Source: Akebia trifoliata | Lineage: Eukaryota; Streptophyta; Magnoliopsida; Ranunculales; Lardizabalaceae | Direction: 5' to 3' | NCBI GenBank assembly: GCA_017979445.1 | Contig: CM030715.1 | Span: 32,051,756-32,115,755, forward strand | DNA length: 64,000 nucleotides | In this document: positions 1-11,760 of the stretch, piece by piece | Numbering within the stretch: the first letter of the stretch is position 1 | Layout of the letters: each line of letters opens with the position of its first letter | Program-made: the position numbers and the translations under genes | The notes under the pieces: generated by a model | What the model saw: the letters and a program-made list of their open reading frames with translations, nothing else | Database searches by the model: none | Told to the model about the DNA's origin: nothing

Positions 1-700
1 CCAAATTTAAAGCTTTCGTGGACTATGAGATGTACGGTAGGCTATTTCACATAGGCTTTCATTTGATACTGAGATGAAGCTTGGGTCATTGGGCGTACAG
101 AATAGTTGGCACCCCCGAAAGAATAGGACTCGTAGAGAGAAAAAAAGTGAATGCATTCGATGGCACAACATCTATTGTGAGTTGGTTTGGGAGTAGGACT
201 GGTGGGTATGCAAAAACCTACAAGTTCTGTACATTGTGCATTTGAAACAAATACGTCTCTGACACACCAGCATCACACTAGTTACTGGGCAAAGCTGGCT
301 TAGCCATTTGCTAAAGTACATATGATATTTTATGCAGAATTTTGATTTTCACAATCCAATCCAACATTATTGTGATCTTGAAGGGTCAATGATCAATCCG
401 TATCAGAAGTTATTGTGGGTGGAAGGCATGGATTCTCACCTAGATCCGTTTTTAAGACCACACAACCCGCCCTTTTTGAGTTTTGTGCACTCGATCCTCC
501 AAACTATGTTAATCTAATTTCATCAACATCATCATCAAAGCCTCATGTTCCACATGTTTGGATTCAATTAAATTAACCATGTTCATTCAATTCTGTTTCG
601 AACCACATCTTCCATTGTAAGTGTGTTCTTTAACCATTTTCATTATCTCAAACTGCGTTCTCTTAAGCCTTCCACTCTTTCTTTTAGAACCTTCAACTTT
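1..700. other. Unrecognised leading segment
   Basis: No coding exon, RNA gene or transposon terminus could be recognised here. The short open frames have no family motif and are broken by stops. The stretch may belong to a feature lying outside the window. Confidence 0.4.
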
Positions 701-855
701 TACATATTCTATATACATTCTATATAGCTAGCTTCATTTAAGAGCAAGGAACTCTATCAACCTATGCGCAGTTAAATGCTAAATCTATTTTTAAGACTTA
801 ACTATTAATTTGTAAAAAATCTAGCTTTATTCAAATCATTCGAAAAATTTACACT

Positions 856-952
856 TGCTTCCTTTTACCATTTGTTTTGATAAACTTCAACTAGATAAAA
901 ATGAATTCCCTCCTTTTACCATTTGTTTTGATCAACTTCAACTTGATCAGAC
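856..952 (+). repeat. Short tandem duplication of about 52 bp
   Basis: The block CTTTTACCATTTGTTTTGAT plus the following AACTTCAACT-type sequence occurs twice in a row with few differences. It is a local tandem duplication with no sign of function. Confidence 0.75.
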
Positions 953-1678
953 CAAAACAAACCTACTTTTGAAGTATATTTTGTGCTTTTTCAACAGAGA
1001 TGCAGTTTTATTATATTCTATGATAATTTGGTTTAGTTCAATTGCCAATAGGAGACTGGTATACTATTTTCTAAATCAATGGAGTCATCATTGAAAGCTT
1101 TCCTAATTAAATTAGGGATATAAGTAAAAAATTGTAGAAACTTGAGCGGTTGCCCAGTTTAACATCTGTAAACATTCACTGTTACTGTACTATGAATTTA
1201 CTCACTCTTTATTCCCATACCCATTGATTATTTTGGCCAACTTTTTCTTACTAGCTCCATTTGGATTCCAAATTATTTTCTTGCTAAAACCACCTGGAAT
1301 TTGATTATTAATACCACATAAATGTCAAGAAAACAGGTCAATCGAAACAAGAAAATGAATCGAGAAACCAAACACAAGATGTAATCACTCAACGAAACAC
1401 ATGTTTTATGTGGTTCCCTCTAGATTGAGGTACGTTCACAGATCACACTGATTTCATTATAAAGAAAAACTCGTAGTTACAAATTGCACCGTTTCATCAA
1501 AAACGAGAAATATAAATACCCTAGGAAACCTAATTAGCATTTTACATAATATTAGTGAAATTATGAAAATACCCTTTGAAAATTTCTTGTTGACCAATAC
1601 TATCAGACTCCACAAACCACCACAACAAGTACATCTACAATGGTTGTTTTGGCTATTGGAGATCATATAATTGTGCAT

Positions 1679-1681
<3 letters not shown>

Positions 1682-1750
<69 letters not shown>
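1682..1750. repeat. Compound microsatellite (CT)n(AT)n
   Basis: About 17 CT units run straight into about 18 AT units, immediately before the left end of the MITE at 1751. A further AT run follows the MITE at 2128-2150, so the MITE appears to have landed in a TA tract. Confidence 0.95.
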
Positions 1751-1752
<2 letters not shown>

Positions 1753-2127
1753 GTGGCGTTCAAGGGCCAACTTTTTAGCAAACTTTTTGGCAAAACATTT
1801 TTCAAAACATAGGTTAGAGGTTTTGGAATGGGCTGATTTTTGGTGAGGATGATCTCTATGGTGAGGAGATCATCCTCACCAAAAATCAGCCCATTCCAAA
1901 ACTTCTAACCCATGTTTACAAGCTGAAAAATCGTGGACCGTCCATTTTTTGTAAACTGTTTTTGATGGGGTTAGAAGTTTTGGAATGGGCTGATTTTTGG
2001 TGATGATGATCTCCTCACCGTAGAGATCATCCTCACCAAAAATCAGCCCATTCCAAAACTCTAACCTATGTTTTGAAAAATGTTTTGCCAAAAAGTTTGC
2101 TAAAAAGTTGGCCCTTGAACGCCCCCC
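1751..2127. mobile_element. MITE with long TIRs and two internal hairpins
   Basis: The left end begins GGGTGGCGTTCAAGGGCCAA and the right end is its reverse complement, ending GAACGCCCCCC. The terminal inverted repeats run for about 70 bp with few mismatches. Inside are two further near-perfect hairpins, at 1821-1901 and 1977-2057. Both are built from the same arm (TTGGAATGGGCTGATTTTTG and its complement). The element is 377 bp, has no coding capacity and lies between TA runs, which suggests a TA-containing target. Superfamily is uncertain: the flanks fit Tc1/mariner or PIF/Harbinger. Two related copies lie at 53039-53425 and about 53475-53765. Confidence 0.85.
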
Positions 2128-2420
2128 TATATATATATATATATATATATAATCTTTATGATACCCAATCTTTACTCATTTTTCTCTCTTCCATAATCCA
2201 CCAATTGATCCTCTAACGTTTGTCAATGGATCTATAACACCATCACCATATCTCATATAATAAGGTACTAATCGAGTATGTCTATTCAAAGATACCCAAT
2301 AATGGTTGTTTTATAGTTAAGTTTCATTAACTATCAAACTTACAAAAGATAAAATGTTATTAAATTAAAGCTTGATTAAAAAAATACTTAATATGTATCA
2401 CTTTATTCAAGAAAAAGTAA

Positions 2421-3010
2421 GCGTTGGAAATTTTTAGATAATTATGGGTCTGATGATTTTGGTAGAATTTGGATTGGGTGGAATACTATTGAAGTTAGAG
2501 TAATTAAGATATCTGAGTCTTCCCAATTTATTCATTGCCAGTTTATCTGCATTGAGGACAATTCGAATTTTTTTGCTACTTGTGTATATAATGAAAATTT
2601 TGCTACAAAAAGGTTGGAGTTGTGGAATTTGATGATTAATATTTCAGCTAGTATCGAAAGTCTTTGAGTGGTTATTGGGGATTTTAACACCTCAGATTTA
2701 GAAACGAAAAGATTGGTGGTCATCTTGCTCTTTGTCGTAACTTGGAAGAGTTTAATGATTGTATTAACTCGTGTGGGTTATAAGATATGGTCACTACACA
2801 TCCTTTTCTCTCTTGGAGTAACAAGTTGACTGATGAAAGACGGATTTTGAGTAGGTCGGATAGAGCTCTTGTAAATCTTCATTGACTCCAACAATGGGCT
2901 CATGTTCGGCTCAAATATCTTCCATCTGGGATATCAGACCACTCCCCTTTGAGTTTTAGCGTGGCTACTCAGGTTAGATCTTGGAAGTGTAACTTCAATT
3001 TTTTACTGCT
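2421..3010 (+). pseudogene. LINE ORF2 endonuclease domain, broken
   Basis: Reading across stops and frame changes gives the AP-endonuclease landmarks in order: a VIGDFN block near 2672-2690, a SRSDRAL block near 2850-2870, and SGISDHSPL near 2925-2950. These match the exonuclease/endonuclease/phosphatase fold of plant L1 ORF2, which nicks target DNA. In-frame stops occur, for example before the VIGDFN block and before the DMVTTHPF block. The N-terminal third of the domain is absent. Confidence 0.82.
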
Positions 3011-3299
3011 TGGATTGGTCAAGAAGGTTTTCGGGATGTTGTTGAGAATTCCTGGATAACTCAAATTGGATGCGTCAGGTGAAGCTGGCAATAAAAAATT
3101 GTAATAAGCATAAGTTTGAGGATGTTACTAGTAGGAAGGTTGTTGCAGAAGTCAATCTTAAGAATATTCAACCAAATCAAGAGAGGGTAGATGTTATCAA
3201 TTTGACCAAGGAGATTATGGTTGAAGAGTCCATGATTAGACAAAAGTCCAGGATTTAATGGCTTAAAGAGGGAGACAATAATACAAAATTCTTCTATGC

Positions 3300-4800
3300 C
3301 TTAGTGGTTTCGAATGTTGCTAGGAATGGTATCTCTGAGCTTATTAATGAATCTAGTTCCCTTATTAGAGGTGAAGATTGAATTGGTGATTATACTATTG
3401 ACTACTTTCAAAAGGTATTTTCTTCAACTTATAATGCCCCGTGCCCTACTATTCCTTTTAGAAGGAGATTTACTTTGGATCAAACAAATTTTCTTTCTAG
3501 ACCAGTCTTTAGAGAAGAAATTATATCTGTTGTTTTCCAATCCCCCTTTAGTAAGGCCCCTGGTCCTGATGGTTTTTGTGTGGAGTTCTTTATTTCTTTC
3601 TAGGATATTGTTGAGGATGATTTCTATCATGATATTCTTAATTTTTTTTCTCATGGAAAACTTCTAAGGGAATTCAATTCTACTCTTATTCCTAAAGATA
3701 AAGATGCCAATAAGTTGGATAAATTTAGACTGATTTCCTGGTGTAATATGTACAAAGTGTTCATTAAGATTCTGTCTAATAGACTTTCCATCATATTACC
3801 CTTTGTCATTAGCTTGAATCATCTTGCTTTTATAAAAGGAAGAAATGTTTCTCATAATATCTTATTAGCTCTTGAACTTTTTCGCAATTTTCATCTTGAT
3901 TCGAGCCTTCCATTTTTTTCCTATAAAAGTTGATTTAAAGAAAGCTTATGATAAAGTTAGGTGGGACTTTATTTTAAATATCCTTACTCAATTGGGATGT
4001 GATCAAGTTTGGATTTCTTGAGTTAAGGAATGTATTTCTTCTCCCCTTTTTTCAATTGTTCTTAATGGTTCATCTTTTGGTTATTTTCCTAGCAATTGTG
4101 GACTAAGACAACCCTATTTCCCCATACTTGTTCACTATTGTTATGGAAGCGTTCTTTTGTATTTTTGAGGATAGAATTGGGAAGAACCTTATCTCTATTA
4201 CAAATGACTGTAGTCTTCCTCATATTTCTCACCTTATTTTTGCGGACGATATCTTACTTTTTTCTAAGAATAATGTTCATCCTACTAGGAGTATTAAATC
4301 CCTTCTCGATGATTTTTTTTCAATTTTCACGCCTTCAAACTAATATCAATAAGAGCAACATTTTCTTTAGTAATTTTTGTTCTAACAAAAATCAAATTCT
4401 TGGTACCCTTTCTTTTCGAGAATGGGCCCTTTCAATTCGGTACCTAGGCCTTCCTTTATTTTTCATCTCGATTAACTATGGCCATGTGCTATCCTTTAAT
4501 TGAAAAAATTCAAAAGTGAATTGAGGGTTGGAAAGCCAATTTTTTATCGTTTGCTGGAAGACTTGAGCTTATTAAATCCGTTCTCTTTTCTTTCCAAATT
4601 TATTGGTCTTCTTGTTTCTTTTTGCCTAAGGGAGTTCTGATTAAAATTAAATCTATCTTAAATAATTTCCTTTGGAGTGGTCCTTCCTCTAGGGAGTCTC
4701 TTCATTTAGAGTAGTGTGTCGTCCTTTAAAAGAAGGGGGACTTGTTATTAGAAGACTTAAAGATTGGAATACCATTGAGCTCATGAAATTATTTTGGATA
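3300..4800 (+). pseudogene. LINE ORF2 reverse transcriptase domain, broken
   Basis: The fragments carry the non-LTR reverse transcriptase signatures. These are a KAPGPDGFCVEFF block near 3555-3595, a block reading KLDKFRLIS near 3713-3731, and the catalytic FADD box at 4239-4250 followed by ILLFSKN. The reading frame shifts several times (about 3660, 3930 and 4130), and stops break it, so no functional enzyme is encoded. It belongs to the LINE that continues on both sides. Confidence 0.87.
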
Positions 4801-5426
4801 GTAGTTAATACTAATACTTTATGGAGCTCTTAGGTGGAAAACAAATATGTGAAGCTAGGCGATATTTGGAGATGCAATCTTCCTACTGATGCCTCTTGGG
4901 CTTGGAGGGGTATTATGAAAGTGCGAGATTTTACTAAAAAACATATTCGATTTATTGTTGGTGAAGGCTCATTTACATCTTTGTGGAAGGATTCATGGCT
5001 AGAAGGTGGATCACTGATTGATCAATTTGGTAGAAGGCTTGTTTATCATATGAATAGTAACTTGGATGCCTTGGTTTCTGATTTTGTCAGGAATGATAGA
5101 TGGTAAGGCCTTATCAAGGGTGATCTCAGATTGATGGAGATTGCTAACCAAGTGGAAGCTCATCACCCTCCTTGGCCGAATGAGAAAGACAGAATTGTGT
5201 GGTTGTGTAATGGTAATTTTACATCTAGATCAGCGTGGGACTCAATTAGAAGAGTTGAATGGGAAATTAATTGGCATAAAGTGATTTGGAATACGCTGAG
5301 AATTCCGCACCATTCATTTATAGCTTGGATTGCAATAAATAGAAGCTTGTTAACAATGGAAAATCTGAGGAAGAAATGGTTAATGCTGGTTTCTCGTTGT
5401 GTTATTTGCCAAAATAGTAAGTCTTC

Positions 5427-5562
5427 AAAATATCTCGTTTTATTTTGAGGGAGGGAACACTCACATTAATCAACTTCACAGTCTATGTCATTACAGGGCC
5501 AAGGTTACGTGTTTCCATCATTTTGATTAAAATATCTTGTTTTATTTTGAGGGAGGGAACAC
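5427..5562 (+). repeat. 34-bp direct repeat spaced 102 bp inside the LINE
   Basis: The sequence ending TTTTATTTTGAGGGAGGGAA appears at 5427-5460 and again at 5529-5562 with one difference. It looks like a local duplication after insertion, and it destroys the zf-RVT reading frame. Confidence 0.85.
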
Positions 5563-5744
5563 CCACAACCATTTATTTTTTAATTGCAATTACAACAGTG
5601 ATGTGTGGAGGCGAGTTCTTTCCTTGGCTGAAATTATAAGGGATAACGTGTGGAATGTGGAGGATGAAGTTACCTTCATTGGTAATCATCCTAGTCTATC
5701 GAGTATCCTTAGTACGTCTTTATGTTCCACAATTTACCATATTT

Positions 5745-5749
5745 GGCAT
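5745..5749. repeat. Target-site duplication GGCAT (left) of the copia element
   Basis: GGCAT precedes the left LTR here and follows the right LTR at 11091-11095. This 5-bp duplication fixes both ends of the copia insertion and proves it landed in the LINE. Confidence 0.95.
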
Positions 5750-6284
5750 TGTTAAAATTCAACACCAGCCCGAATTGAGAAAAGCCCACATTTATTGCCC
5801 AAGCCCAATGGCTATTTAGAGCCCAATTTCTAGAATCTTCTTAGAGAAAACTCTAGATGTTTTTAGATAAAAGAAAAATAGAAGATTCTAGAATTATAGA
5901 TATTTTGGTAGAAAACTCTAGACTAATAGATATTTTTAGAAAGTTCTAGATGACAAAATTGTAACCACTAGATTAAGAATGTGTTGGCATAATCCTAACC
6001 ATTAGTTAAGGAGGTGCCACTAGTATAAATAGGGGTGAGTCCTCTCATTTTGTAATCAAGTAGTTAGAAACAAGTTGTGAGAAATAAGTTGTGAGTAAGA
6101 GGTCTTGAGAGGTTGTAAAAAGTGTGAGTGTTTGTAAAAGTGTGTTTTTCTTAATAGAGTGTTATTTTCTTCTTCAACTTGTGAGTGATATCTTTATTGA
6201 GGGTATAGTACAAGTAAATTGTTTACTTGTTTATATCCAATATTTGTGCGTTTAGAGTCAAGTACTCTAGATTTTTCCTCAACA
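5750..6284 (+). repeat. Copia left LTR
   Basis: The LTR starts TGTTAAAATTC and ends CCTCAACA. It contains a TATA-like TATAAATAGGGG near 6023. The matching right LTR occupies 9275-9366 plus 10648-11090. In both LTRs the last bases precede internal or flanking sequence exactly as expected for TG...CA ends. Confidence 0.95.
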
Positions 6285-6286
6285 AT

Positions 6287-6298
6287 TGGTATCAGAGC
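6287..6298 (+). promoter_or_regulatory. Copia primer-binding site
   Basis: TGGTATCAGAGC lies two bases inside the left LTR. It is the usual plant copia primer-binding site, complementary to the 3' end of initiator methionine tRNA. Confidence 0.95.
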
Positions 6299-6409
6299 CA
6301 GGTTGCCAAGGATCGATTTTGGTGGAGTTATCTTGAGTCGTGAGGAGTTTACTACTCTACAAGATCGTTAGTCAAGTTTGTTCCGTTCAGTCGAAGCTCT
6401 GTCAGCACG

Positions 6410-9280
6410 ATGGGTGACCTTCAAGTAGTTGGAGGAATCAAGAAGCTCAACAACCAAAACTACAACACGTGGGCAACATGCATGGAGTCTTACCTACAAG
6501 GTCAAGACCTTTGGGAGATTGTCGGTGGTAGTGAAGTTACACAACCGACAACAGAAGATGCCAATGGCATCTTGAGAAAATGGAAGATTAAAGCAGGCAA
6601 GGCGATGTTTGCTTTAAAGACTACAATTGAAGAAGAAATGTTAGAGCACATTCGAGATGCCAAAACACCGAAAGAAGCATGGGATACCTTCGCTACACTC
6701 TTTTCAAAGAAGAACGATATAAAATTACAACTTCTCGAGAACGAGCTGCTATCAATGGCGCAACGTGATATGACGATCGCCCAATACTTTCATAAGGTGA
6801 AGTCGATATGCCGTGAAATTTCAGAGTTAGATCCGAATGCTGCTATTGGAGAAACCAGGATAAAAAGAATAATTATCCATGGTTTGCGACCCGAATACCG
6901 AGGCTTCATTGTTGCAGTACAAGGATGGCCGACACAACCATCACTTGTTGAGTTCGAAAATTTGCTTGTTGGTCAAGAAGCTTTGGCTAAGCAAATGGGA
7001 GGAGTCTTGTTGAAGGGTGAGGAGGAAGCACTCTATACAAGCAAAAACAAAGGTAAATTCAAGCAGCACGTCAGAGGTGGATCTAAAACGAATGGTGACA
7101 AGATAAGAGATCATCAAAGAGAGGGAGGCTCTCGTTTAGGGGGAGCTTCAAAGAATCACGGTAATAGTAGAAGGTTCGAAGGCGATTGCTACAATTGCGG
7201 GAAGAAGGGCCACATGGCGAAAGACTGCTGGTCTAAGAAAAAGCATGCTGAAAGTAATGCTGCTACTTCCAGTTCTAAAGAGAAAATCGAAGATGAATGG
7301 GATGCTGAAGCATCGTTTGTAAAGGAAGAAGAAGAAGTAGCTCTTACAGCTACATCTGAACGGATTGACTACGAGAATGACTGGATCGTAGACTCGGGGT
7401 GCTCAAATCACATGACAGGTGATAGACAGAAGTTGCAAAACTTGTCTGAGTACAAGGGAAGTCGTGTGGTAGTGACGGCTGACAACTCAAGGTTACCGAT
7501 AGCTCACATCGGTAAGACGATAGTCACACCTCGTTATAATTCTAACCAGGTGCCACTTCAAGATGTCTACCATGTTCCAGGAATGAAGAAAAATTTGTTA
7601 TCCGTAGCTTAACTAACATCATCAGGCTACTATGTCTTGTTCGGTCCCCAAGATGTGAAGGTATATCGTGACATCAAAATCTCAGAAAAGCCAACGATAG
7701 AGGGACGACGATTGGAGTCAGTTTACGTAATGTCAGCAGAGTCTGCATATGTAGACAAGACAAGAAGGAACGAGACAGCAGATTTGTGGCACATGCGGTT
7801 GAGTCATGTTAGCTATTCCAAGTTAAGTGTGATGGTAAAGAAGTCGATGCTTAAGGGACTTCCTCAGCTTGACGTGAGAACAGACACGGTTTGTGCAGGA
7901 TGCCAGTATGGCAAAGCACATCAATTGCCATACGAGAAATCGAAGTTTAAAGCAAAGGAACCATTAGAATTAGTTCACTCTGATGTGTTCGGGCCAGTCA
8001 AGCAACCATCAATCGACGGAATGCGGTACATGGTAACCTTCATTGATGACTTCTCTAGGTATGTGTGGGTTTTCTTTATGAAAGAAAAATCTGAAACCTT
8101 TTCAAAGTTTAAAGAGTTCAAAGAGATAGTTGAAGGAGAAGTAGGAAAGAAGATCCGTTGCTTGCGCACAGATAACGGAGGAGAATATAGCTCGGACGAG
8201 TTCTCTCTATACCTACGAGAATGCAAAATACGTCGTCAGTATACATGTGCCAATACACCACAACAGAATGGTGTAGCAGAAAGAAAGAATCGACATCTTG
8301 CAGAAACTTGTCGGAGTATGCTACATGCAAAGAATGTACCGGGAAGATTTTGGGCCGAAGCTATGAGAACAGCAGCCCATGTGATCAACAGACTTCCTCA
8401 ACCAAGGTTAGAGTTTGTTTCACCCTTTGAGAAACTGTGGGACATAAAACCTACAGTTAGCTACTTTCGAGTATTTGGATGTGTATGCTATGTATTTGTT
8501 CCTGATCATTTACGTAGCAAGTTCGATAAGAAAGCAGTCAGATGTATCTTTGTTGGATACGATAATCAGAGAAAGGGGTGGAGATGCTGTGATCCTACAA
8601 CTGGAAGGTGTTATACATCGCGAGATTTGGTATTCGACGAAGCATCTTCTTGGTGGTCCTCAGGAAAAGAGGTGTTGCCAGACTTAAGAGAATTCGAAGA
8701 CAAACTACAACAAAATATGGAGGAGCACACTGTCAACATTCAACCAAGTTCAGATGAAGCTGGAGACCTGCATGACAGTGATGGAGATCAAGAGATGGCC
8801 CAGAATCCTTGGGAAACTGGTGTGTATCAACAAGAAGATCATCATGAAGAAACGGAAGTATCAACTCCACAATCACAACTGAGAAGGTCAAACAGAATTC
8901 GCAAACCAAATCCCAAATATGCTAATGCAGCCATAGCTGAAGAAGCAACTGCTAAAGAACCCGAGACATTTGAAGAAGCATCACAAAACTCTGAGTGAAT
9001 CAAAGCTATGGAAGAAGAAGTCACAGTGTTAAAGCAAAATCAGACCTGGGATTTGGTGCCAAAGCCAAAAGATGTGAAACCCATATCCTACAATTGGGTT
9101 TACAAGATAAAGCGTCGTCCAAATGGATCGAGCGAGAGGTATAAGGCTAGACGGGTGGCTCGAGGGTTTTCTCAACAATATGGGCTAGACTATGATGAAA
9201 CGTTTAGTCCGATAGCGAAACTTTCACGTCAACTCAACATGGTGCAAAGAGTAAAAGCTGGTATTGAGGGGGAGTGTTAA
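6410..9280 (+). pseudogene. Copia gag-pol polyprotein, two nonsense mutations and internal deletion
   Basis: A single frame runs from ATG 6410 to the TAA at 9278-9280, which overlaps the start of the right LTR. It is interrupted by TAA at 7610-7612 and TGA at 8996-8998. Domains in order: gag; a CCHC zinc knuckle at residues 260-273 ([14 protein letters not shown]); aspartic protease with DSG at about 328-330; the GAG-pre-integrase region (LWHMRLSH); and integrase with HSDVFGP, TDNGGEY and NGVAERKN supplying the catalytic D, D and E. Next comes the start of reverse transcriptase, which runs up to [11 protein letters not shown]. The frame then jumps directly to a short C-terminal tail ending GIEGEC. 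The YVDD catalytic box and RNase H are missing, so the deletion spans most of the catalytic region yet keeps the frame. Confidence 0.95.
9261..9274 (+). promoter_or_regulatory. Copia polypurine tract
   Basis: The purine-rich run ending GAGGGGGAG directly precedes the TG of the right LTR, as expected for the plus-strand primer of copia elements. Confidence 0.9.
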
Positions 9281-11090
9281 AATTCAACACCAGCCCGAAT
9301 TGAGAAAAGCCCACATTTATTGCCCAAGCCCAATGGCTATTTACAGCCAAATTTCTAGAATCTTCTTGATAAGGTCCCAATTATTCGATTTTGGGACCAT
9401 AATTGCACTAAGATTACCATTGCATAAATGTTAGTTCCTTTAAATAATTGCAAAATTATTTCATTTATCCAAATTAATAGAGCTAATGAGATTTTATTGT
9501 TAATTGTAGATAAATAAAGCGCACGTGAAAGTTATTAAATCGCGAAACAACTATGGTTACAATATGCGAGTCAAAAGGAAGTTTCCAAAAAAATCTCGAT
9601 CGATTTGAGCACCACGTCACCGCGCCGTGATCATTTCGAGGAATTTATCCTCGAGATTTTTACAGAAGCTTCGGTGGTTGTAACTGATTGGGCCATTCGA
9701 ATCGAATTATCCGTCAAATCACCCCGATTACCCGAATACAAACATTATAAATTTGAGGGTTGATTTCAAAGAAGGGGTCCCCTCTTGGGTCCCTCTTAGG
9801 CTCTTCTCTTCTATAATTTTCTTTAGTTTCTTCTTTTAATTCTCTGTAATTTTTCCTTTGGGTGAGCTTTTGAGAGGAGTGAGAACATCAAGAGTAATCC
9901 ATTAGCTTTATTGTAACTCTTTTGAGAGATCATCAAGGAAGGAATCAAGTTGCAACATTATTCTACCTTCTCTTCTCCATCTATCATCTTCTTGCTTTTA
10001 TTATTGTTGCAATATTATCCTTGCGATGATCGGCTAGATCCTCTTTAGAGAGATCAAGGATGCCGGAGCAAGTTCATTCTACTCATGTTATTTCAATTCT
10101 ATATTTCTGTGTTTAATGTTAAATCTATGAATCTCTTCATGATAAGATCATCTAACTCATGCTTCTAATTCAAGCATTGATGAGTATTACTTAGATAAGT
10201 TCAAGAACACTCATGCTCTGTGATGAATGGAAGTATAAGTCGGATAATCTTGCCTAAATCAGAGATCTTCATGGATACTTTTAGGTTCCAATCAATGGAT
10301 ACATCGAATCATCTTCCGATCCACGAGCAATGACTTGCTATGTGGATTGAGTCATATTTAGAATTAATTAGCATTTTGGATGACTTGCAATGGTAGACTT
10401 GAGCTCTCTAAGCCCTTTCTCACTAGTTTCAATTTCTCTTTTCTATTGTTAATTTTCATTTTCTAATTTGCAACAAATCTATTTTGTTTTTAAAATCAAT
10501 CTGTTTCTAATTCTGTTTTTGGCCTTTTTATCCGAATGAGATTTTGAATCCAAACTGTCCTTGTGGAATGAATTCGACTTGCTTAAAGTCTTAGTTTACA
10601 TCTCTATCTCTGCATTTATTTAGCAAGATTTACAACCGATCACTTCTTAGAGAAAACTCTAGATGTTTTTAGATAAAAGAAAAATAGAAGATTCTAGAAT
10701 TATAGATATTTTGGTAGAAAACTCTAGACTAATAGATATTTTTAGAAAGTTCTAGATGACAAAATTGTAACCACTAGATTAAGAATGTGTTGGCACAATC
10801 CTAACCATTAGTTAAGGAGGTGCCACTAGTATAAATAGGGGTGAGTCCTTTCATTTTGTAATCAAGTAGTTAGAAACAAGTTGTGAGAAATAAGTTGTGA
10901 GTAAGAGGTCTTGAGAGGTTGTAAAAAGTGTGAGTGTTTGTAAAAGTGTGTTTTTCTTAATGAAGTGTTATTTTCTTCTTCAACTTGTGAGTGATATCTT
11001 TATTGAGGGTATAGTACAAGTAAATTGTTTACTTGTTTATATCCAATATTTGTGCATTTAGAGTCAAGTACTCCAGATTTTTCCTCAACA
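9275..11090 (+). repeat. Copia right LTR, split by a solo LTR
   Basis: The LTR runs 9275-9366, is interrupted by the solo LTR, and resumes at 10648-11090. Removing the insert and one CTTCT copy restores a 535-bp LTR like the left one. GGCAT follows at 11091-11095. Confidence 0.95.
9367..10642 (+). mobile_element. Solo LTR of an unclassified LTR retrotransposon
   Basis: The segment begins TGATAAGGTCCCAATTATTC and ends ACAACCGATCA. It is flanked by the 5-bp duplication CTTCT at 9362-9366 and 10643-10647. It is 1276 bp, non-coding, and has the TG...CA ends of an LTR. A second member lies in reverse orientation at 51283-52619, also alone and also with its own 5-bp duplication. Two separate single copies with clean duplications fit solo LTRs left by recombination between LTRs of full elements. 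It is the youngest insertion in this nest. Confidence 0.9.
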
Positions 11091-11095
11091 GGCAT

Positions 11096-11760
11096 GAGTG
11101 CAATCATAGAATCTTTGAAGAGAAAGAGCTCAATGGTCAGCATCTTTGTCATTTAATTATACCTAATGTTCATGGAAAACTTGAAGGATTGTCTACTTAC
11201 AATCACCTTGAATTGAACCTTATTCGGAGTGGGGTTGCAAAGGTAAAACATAAAATCTCTAGTTCATCAGGTTATTTGTTGGATGCCTTCTCCCATGGGA
11301 TTCATTTAGTTGAATACCGATGGATCTCTCTCAGAAAGGGGTGCTAGTTATGGTTTTGTTGCTAGGAACCACAATGGCAAAATCATTACAGCTGGTTTGG
11401 GCTGTTCTAACCATTGGGACATCACAGCAATTGAGATGGAAGCTATTCTTAAGGGATTGAATTTCCTTAGAGAAAATGTTTTTTTTTTTTTAATCATTGT
11501 TAATTCAGATTCTTTGGTTGCAATTCAAAGTATTTTGGATAAGTGGAATTCGCCATGGAAGTTGATGTGTCTTGTTCAAGATATTTGGAGAACTATGCTG
11601 AGTTTTGATTCCATTGAAATGTAATTTGCTTAGCGTGAATCTAATAGAGCTGCTGATTGGCTCTCTAGGAAGGAAGCTGCTAATAGTGAGAATTTCAGCT
11701 TTTTGGTTTCTTCTAATATTCGGGCTGAATTGTATAATGTCCTAACATGTTGTTTCTTTC
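11096..11760 (+). pseudogene. LINE RNase H domain, broken
   Basis: This is the part of the LINE lying beyond the copia element. The frame at 11310-11624 reads NTDGSLSERGASYGFVARNH, then an E in IEMEAILKGL and D in VNSDSLVAIQ. These are the acidic residues of the RNase H fold found at the C terminus of many plant LINEs. ESNRAADWLSRKEA follows after a stop and a frame change. It joins the zf-RVT segment before 5745. Confidence 0.87.

Larger units (their letters stand above)
700..2420 (+). repeat. Copy 1 of a three-copy paralogous segment
   Basis: Pieces of this stretch match two other places in the same order and orientation: about 22280-25250 and 50810-55770. Shared landmarks are the 'agcttcatttaagagcaagga' type block near 730, the block around 1200-1320 ending in TTGATTATTAATACCA, and the block 2170-2400 with CATATCTCATATAATAAGG. 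Copy 1 is cut by the MITE at 1751-2127 and by the LINE starting near 2421. It resumes at about 11828-11935, just past the LINE tail. Identity is moderate, with many indels, so the duplication is old. No gene is evident in it. Confidence 0.6.
4834..5749 (+). pseudogene. LINE ORF2 linker and zf-RVT segment, broken
   Basis: The frames at 4834-5106 and 5131-5448 encode the WKDSWL and FTSRSAWD type sequence and the PHHSFIAWIA...C..C stretch typical of the zf-RVT zinc-binding region between reverse transcriptase and RNase H. A 34-bp sequence at 5427-5460 recurs at 5529-5562, so a 102-bp duplication breaks this domain. Reading resumes in another frame with THNHLFFNC. The copia element interrupts the LINE just after CLCSTIYHIWH. 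Confidence 0.78.
5750..11090 (+). mobile_element. Ty1/copia LTR retrotransposon, defective
   Basis: Both LTRs begin TGTTAAAATTC and end TCAACA. They are 535 bp each once the later solo LTR is removed from the right one, and differ by about eight substitutions by eye (about 1.5 percent), so insertion is fairly recent. The order gag, protease, integrase, reverse transcriptase identifies Ty1/copia. Most of the reverse transcriptase and all of RNase H are deleted, and two nonsense codons interrupt the reading frame. GGCAT flanks both ends. It cannot be autonomous. Confidence 0.95.

Noticed and set aside
1640..1846. Open frame crossing the CT and AT microsatellites
   Set aside because: It is made of Ser-Leu and Tyr-Ile repeats from the microsatellite and continues into the MITE.
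8118..8330. Minus and alternate-frame open frames across the copia integrase region
   Set aside because: They are shadows of the gag-pol frame, which carries all domain motifs.
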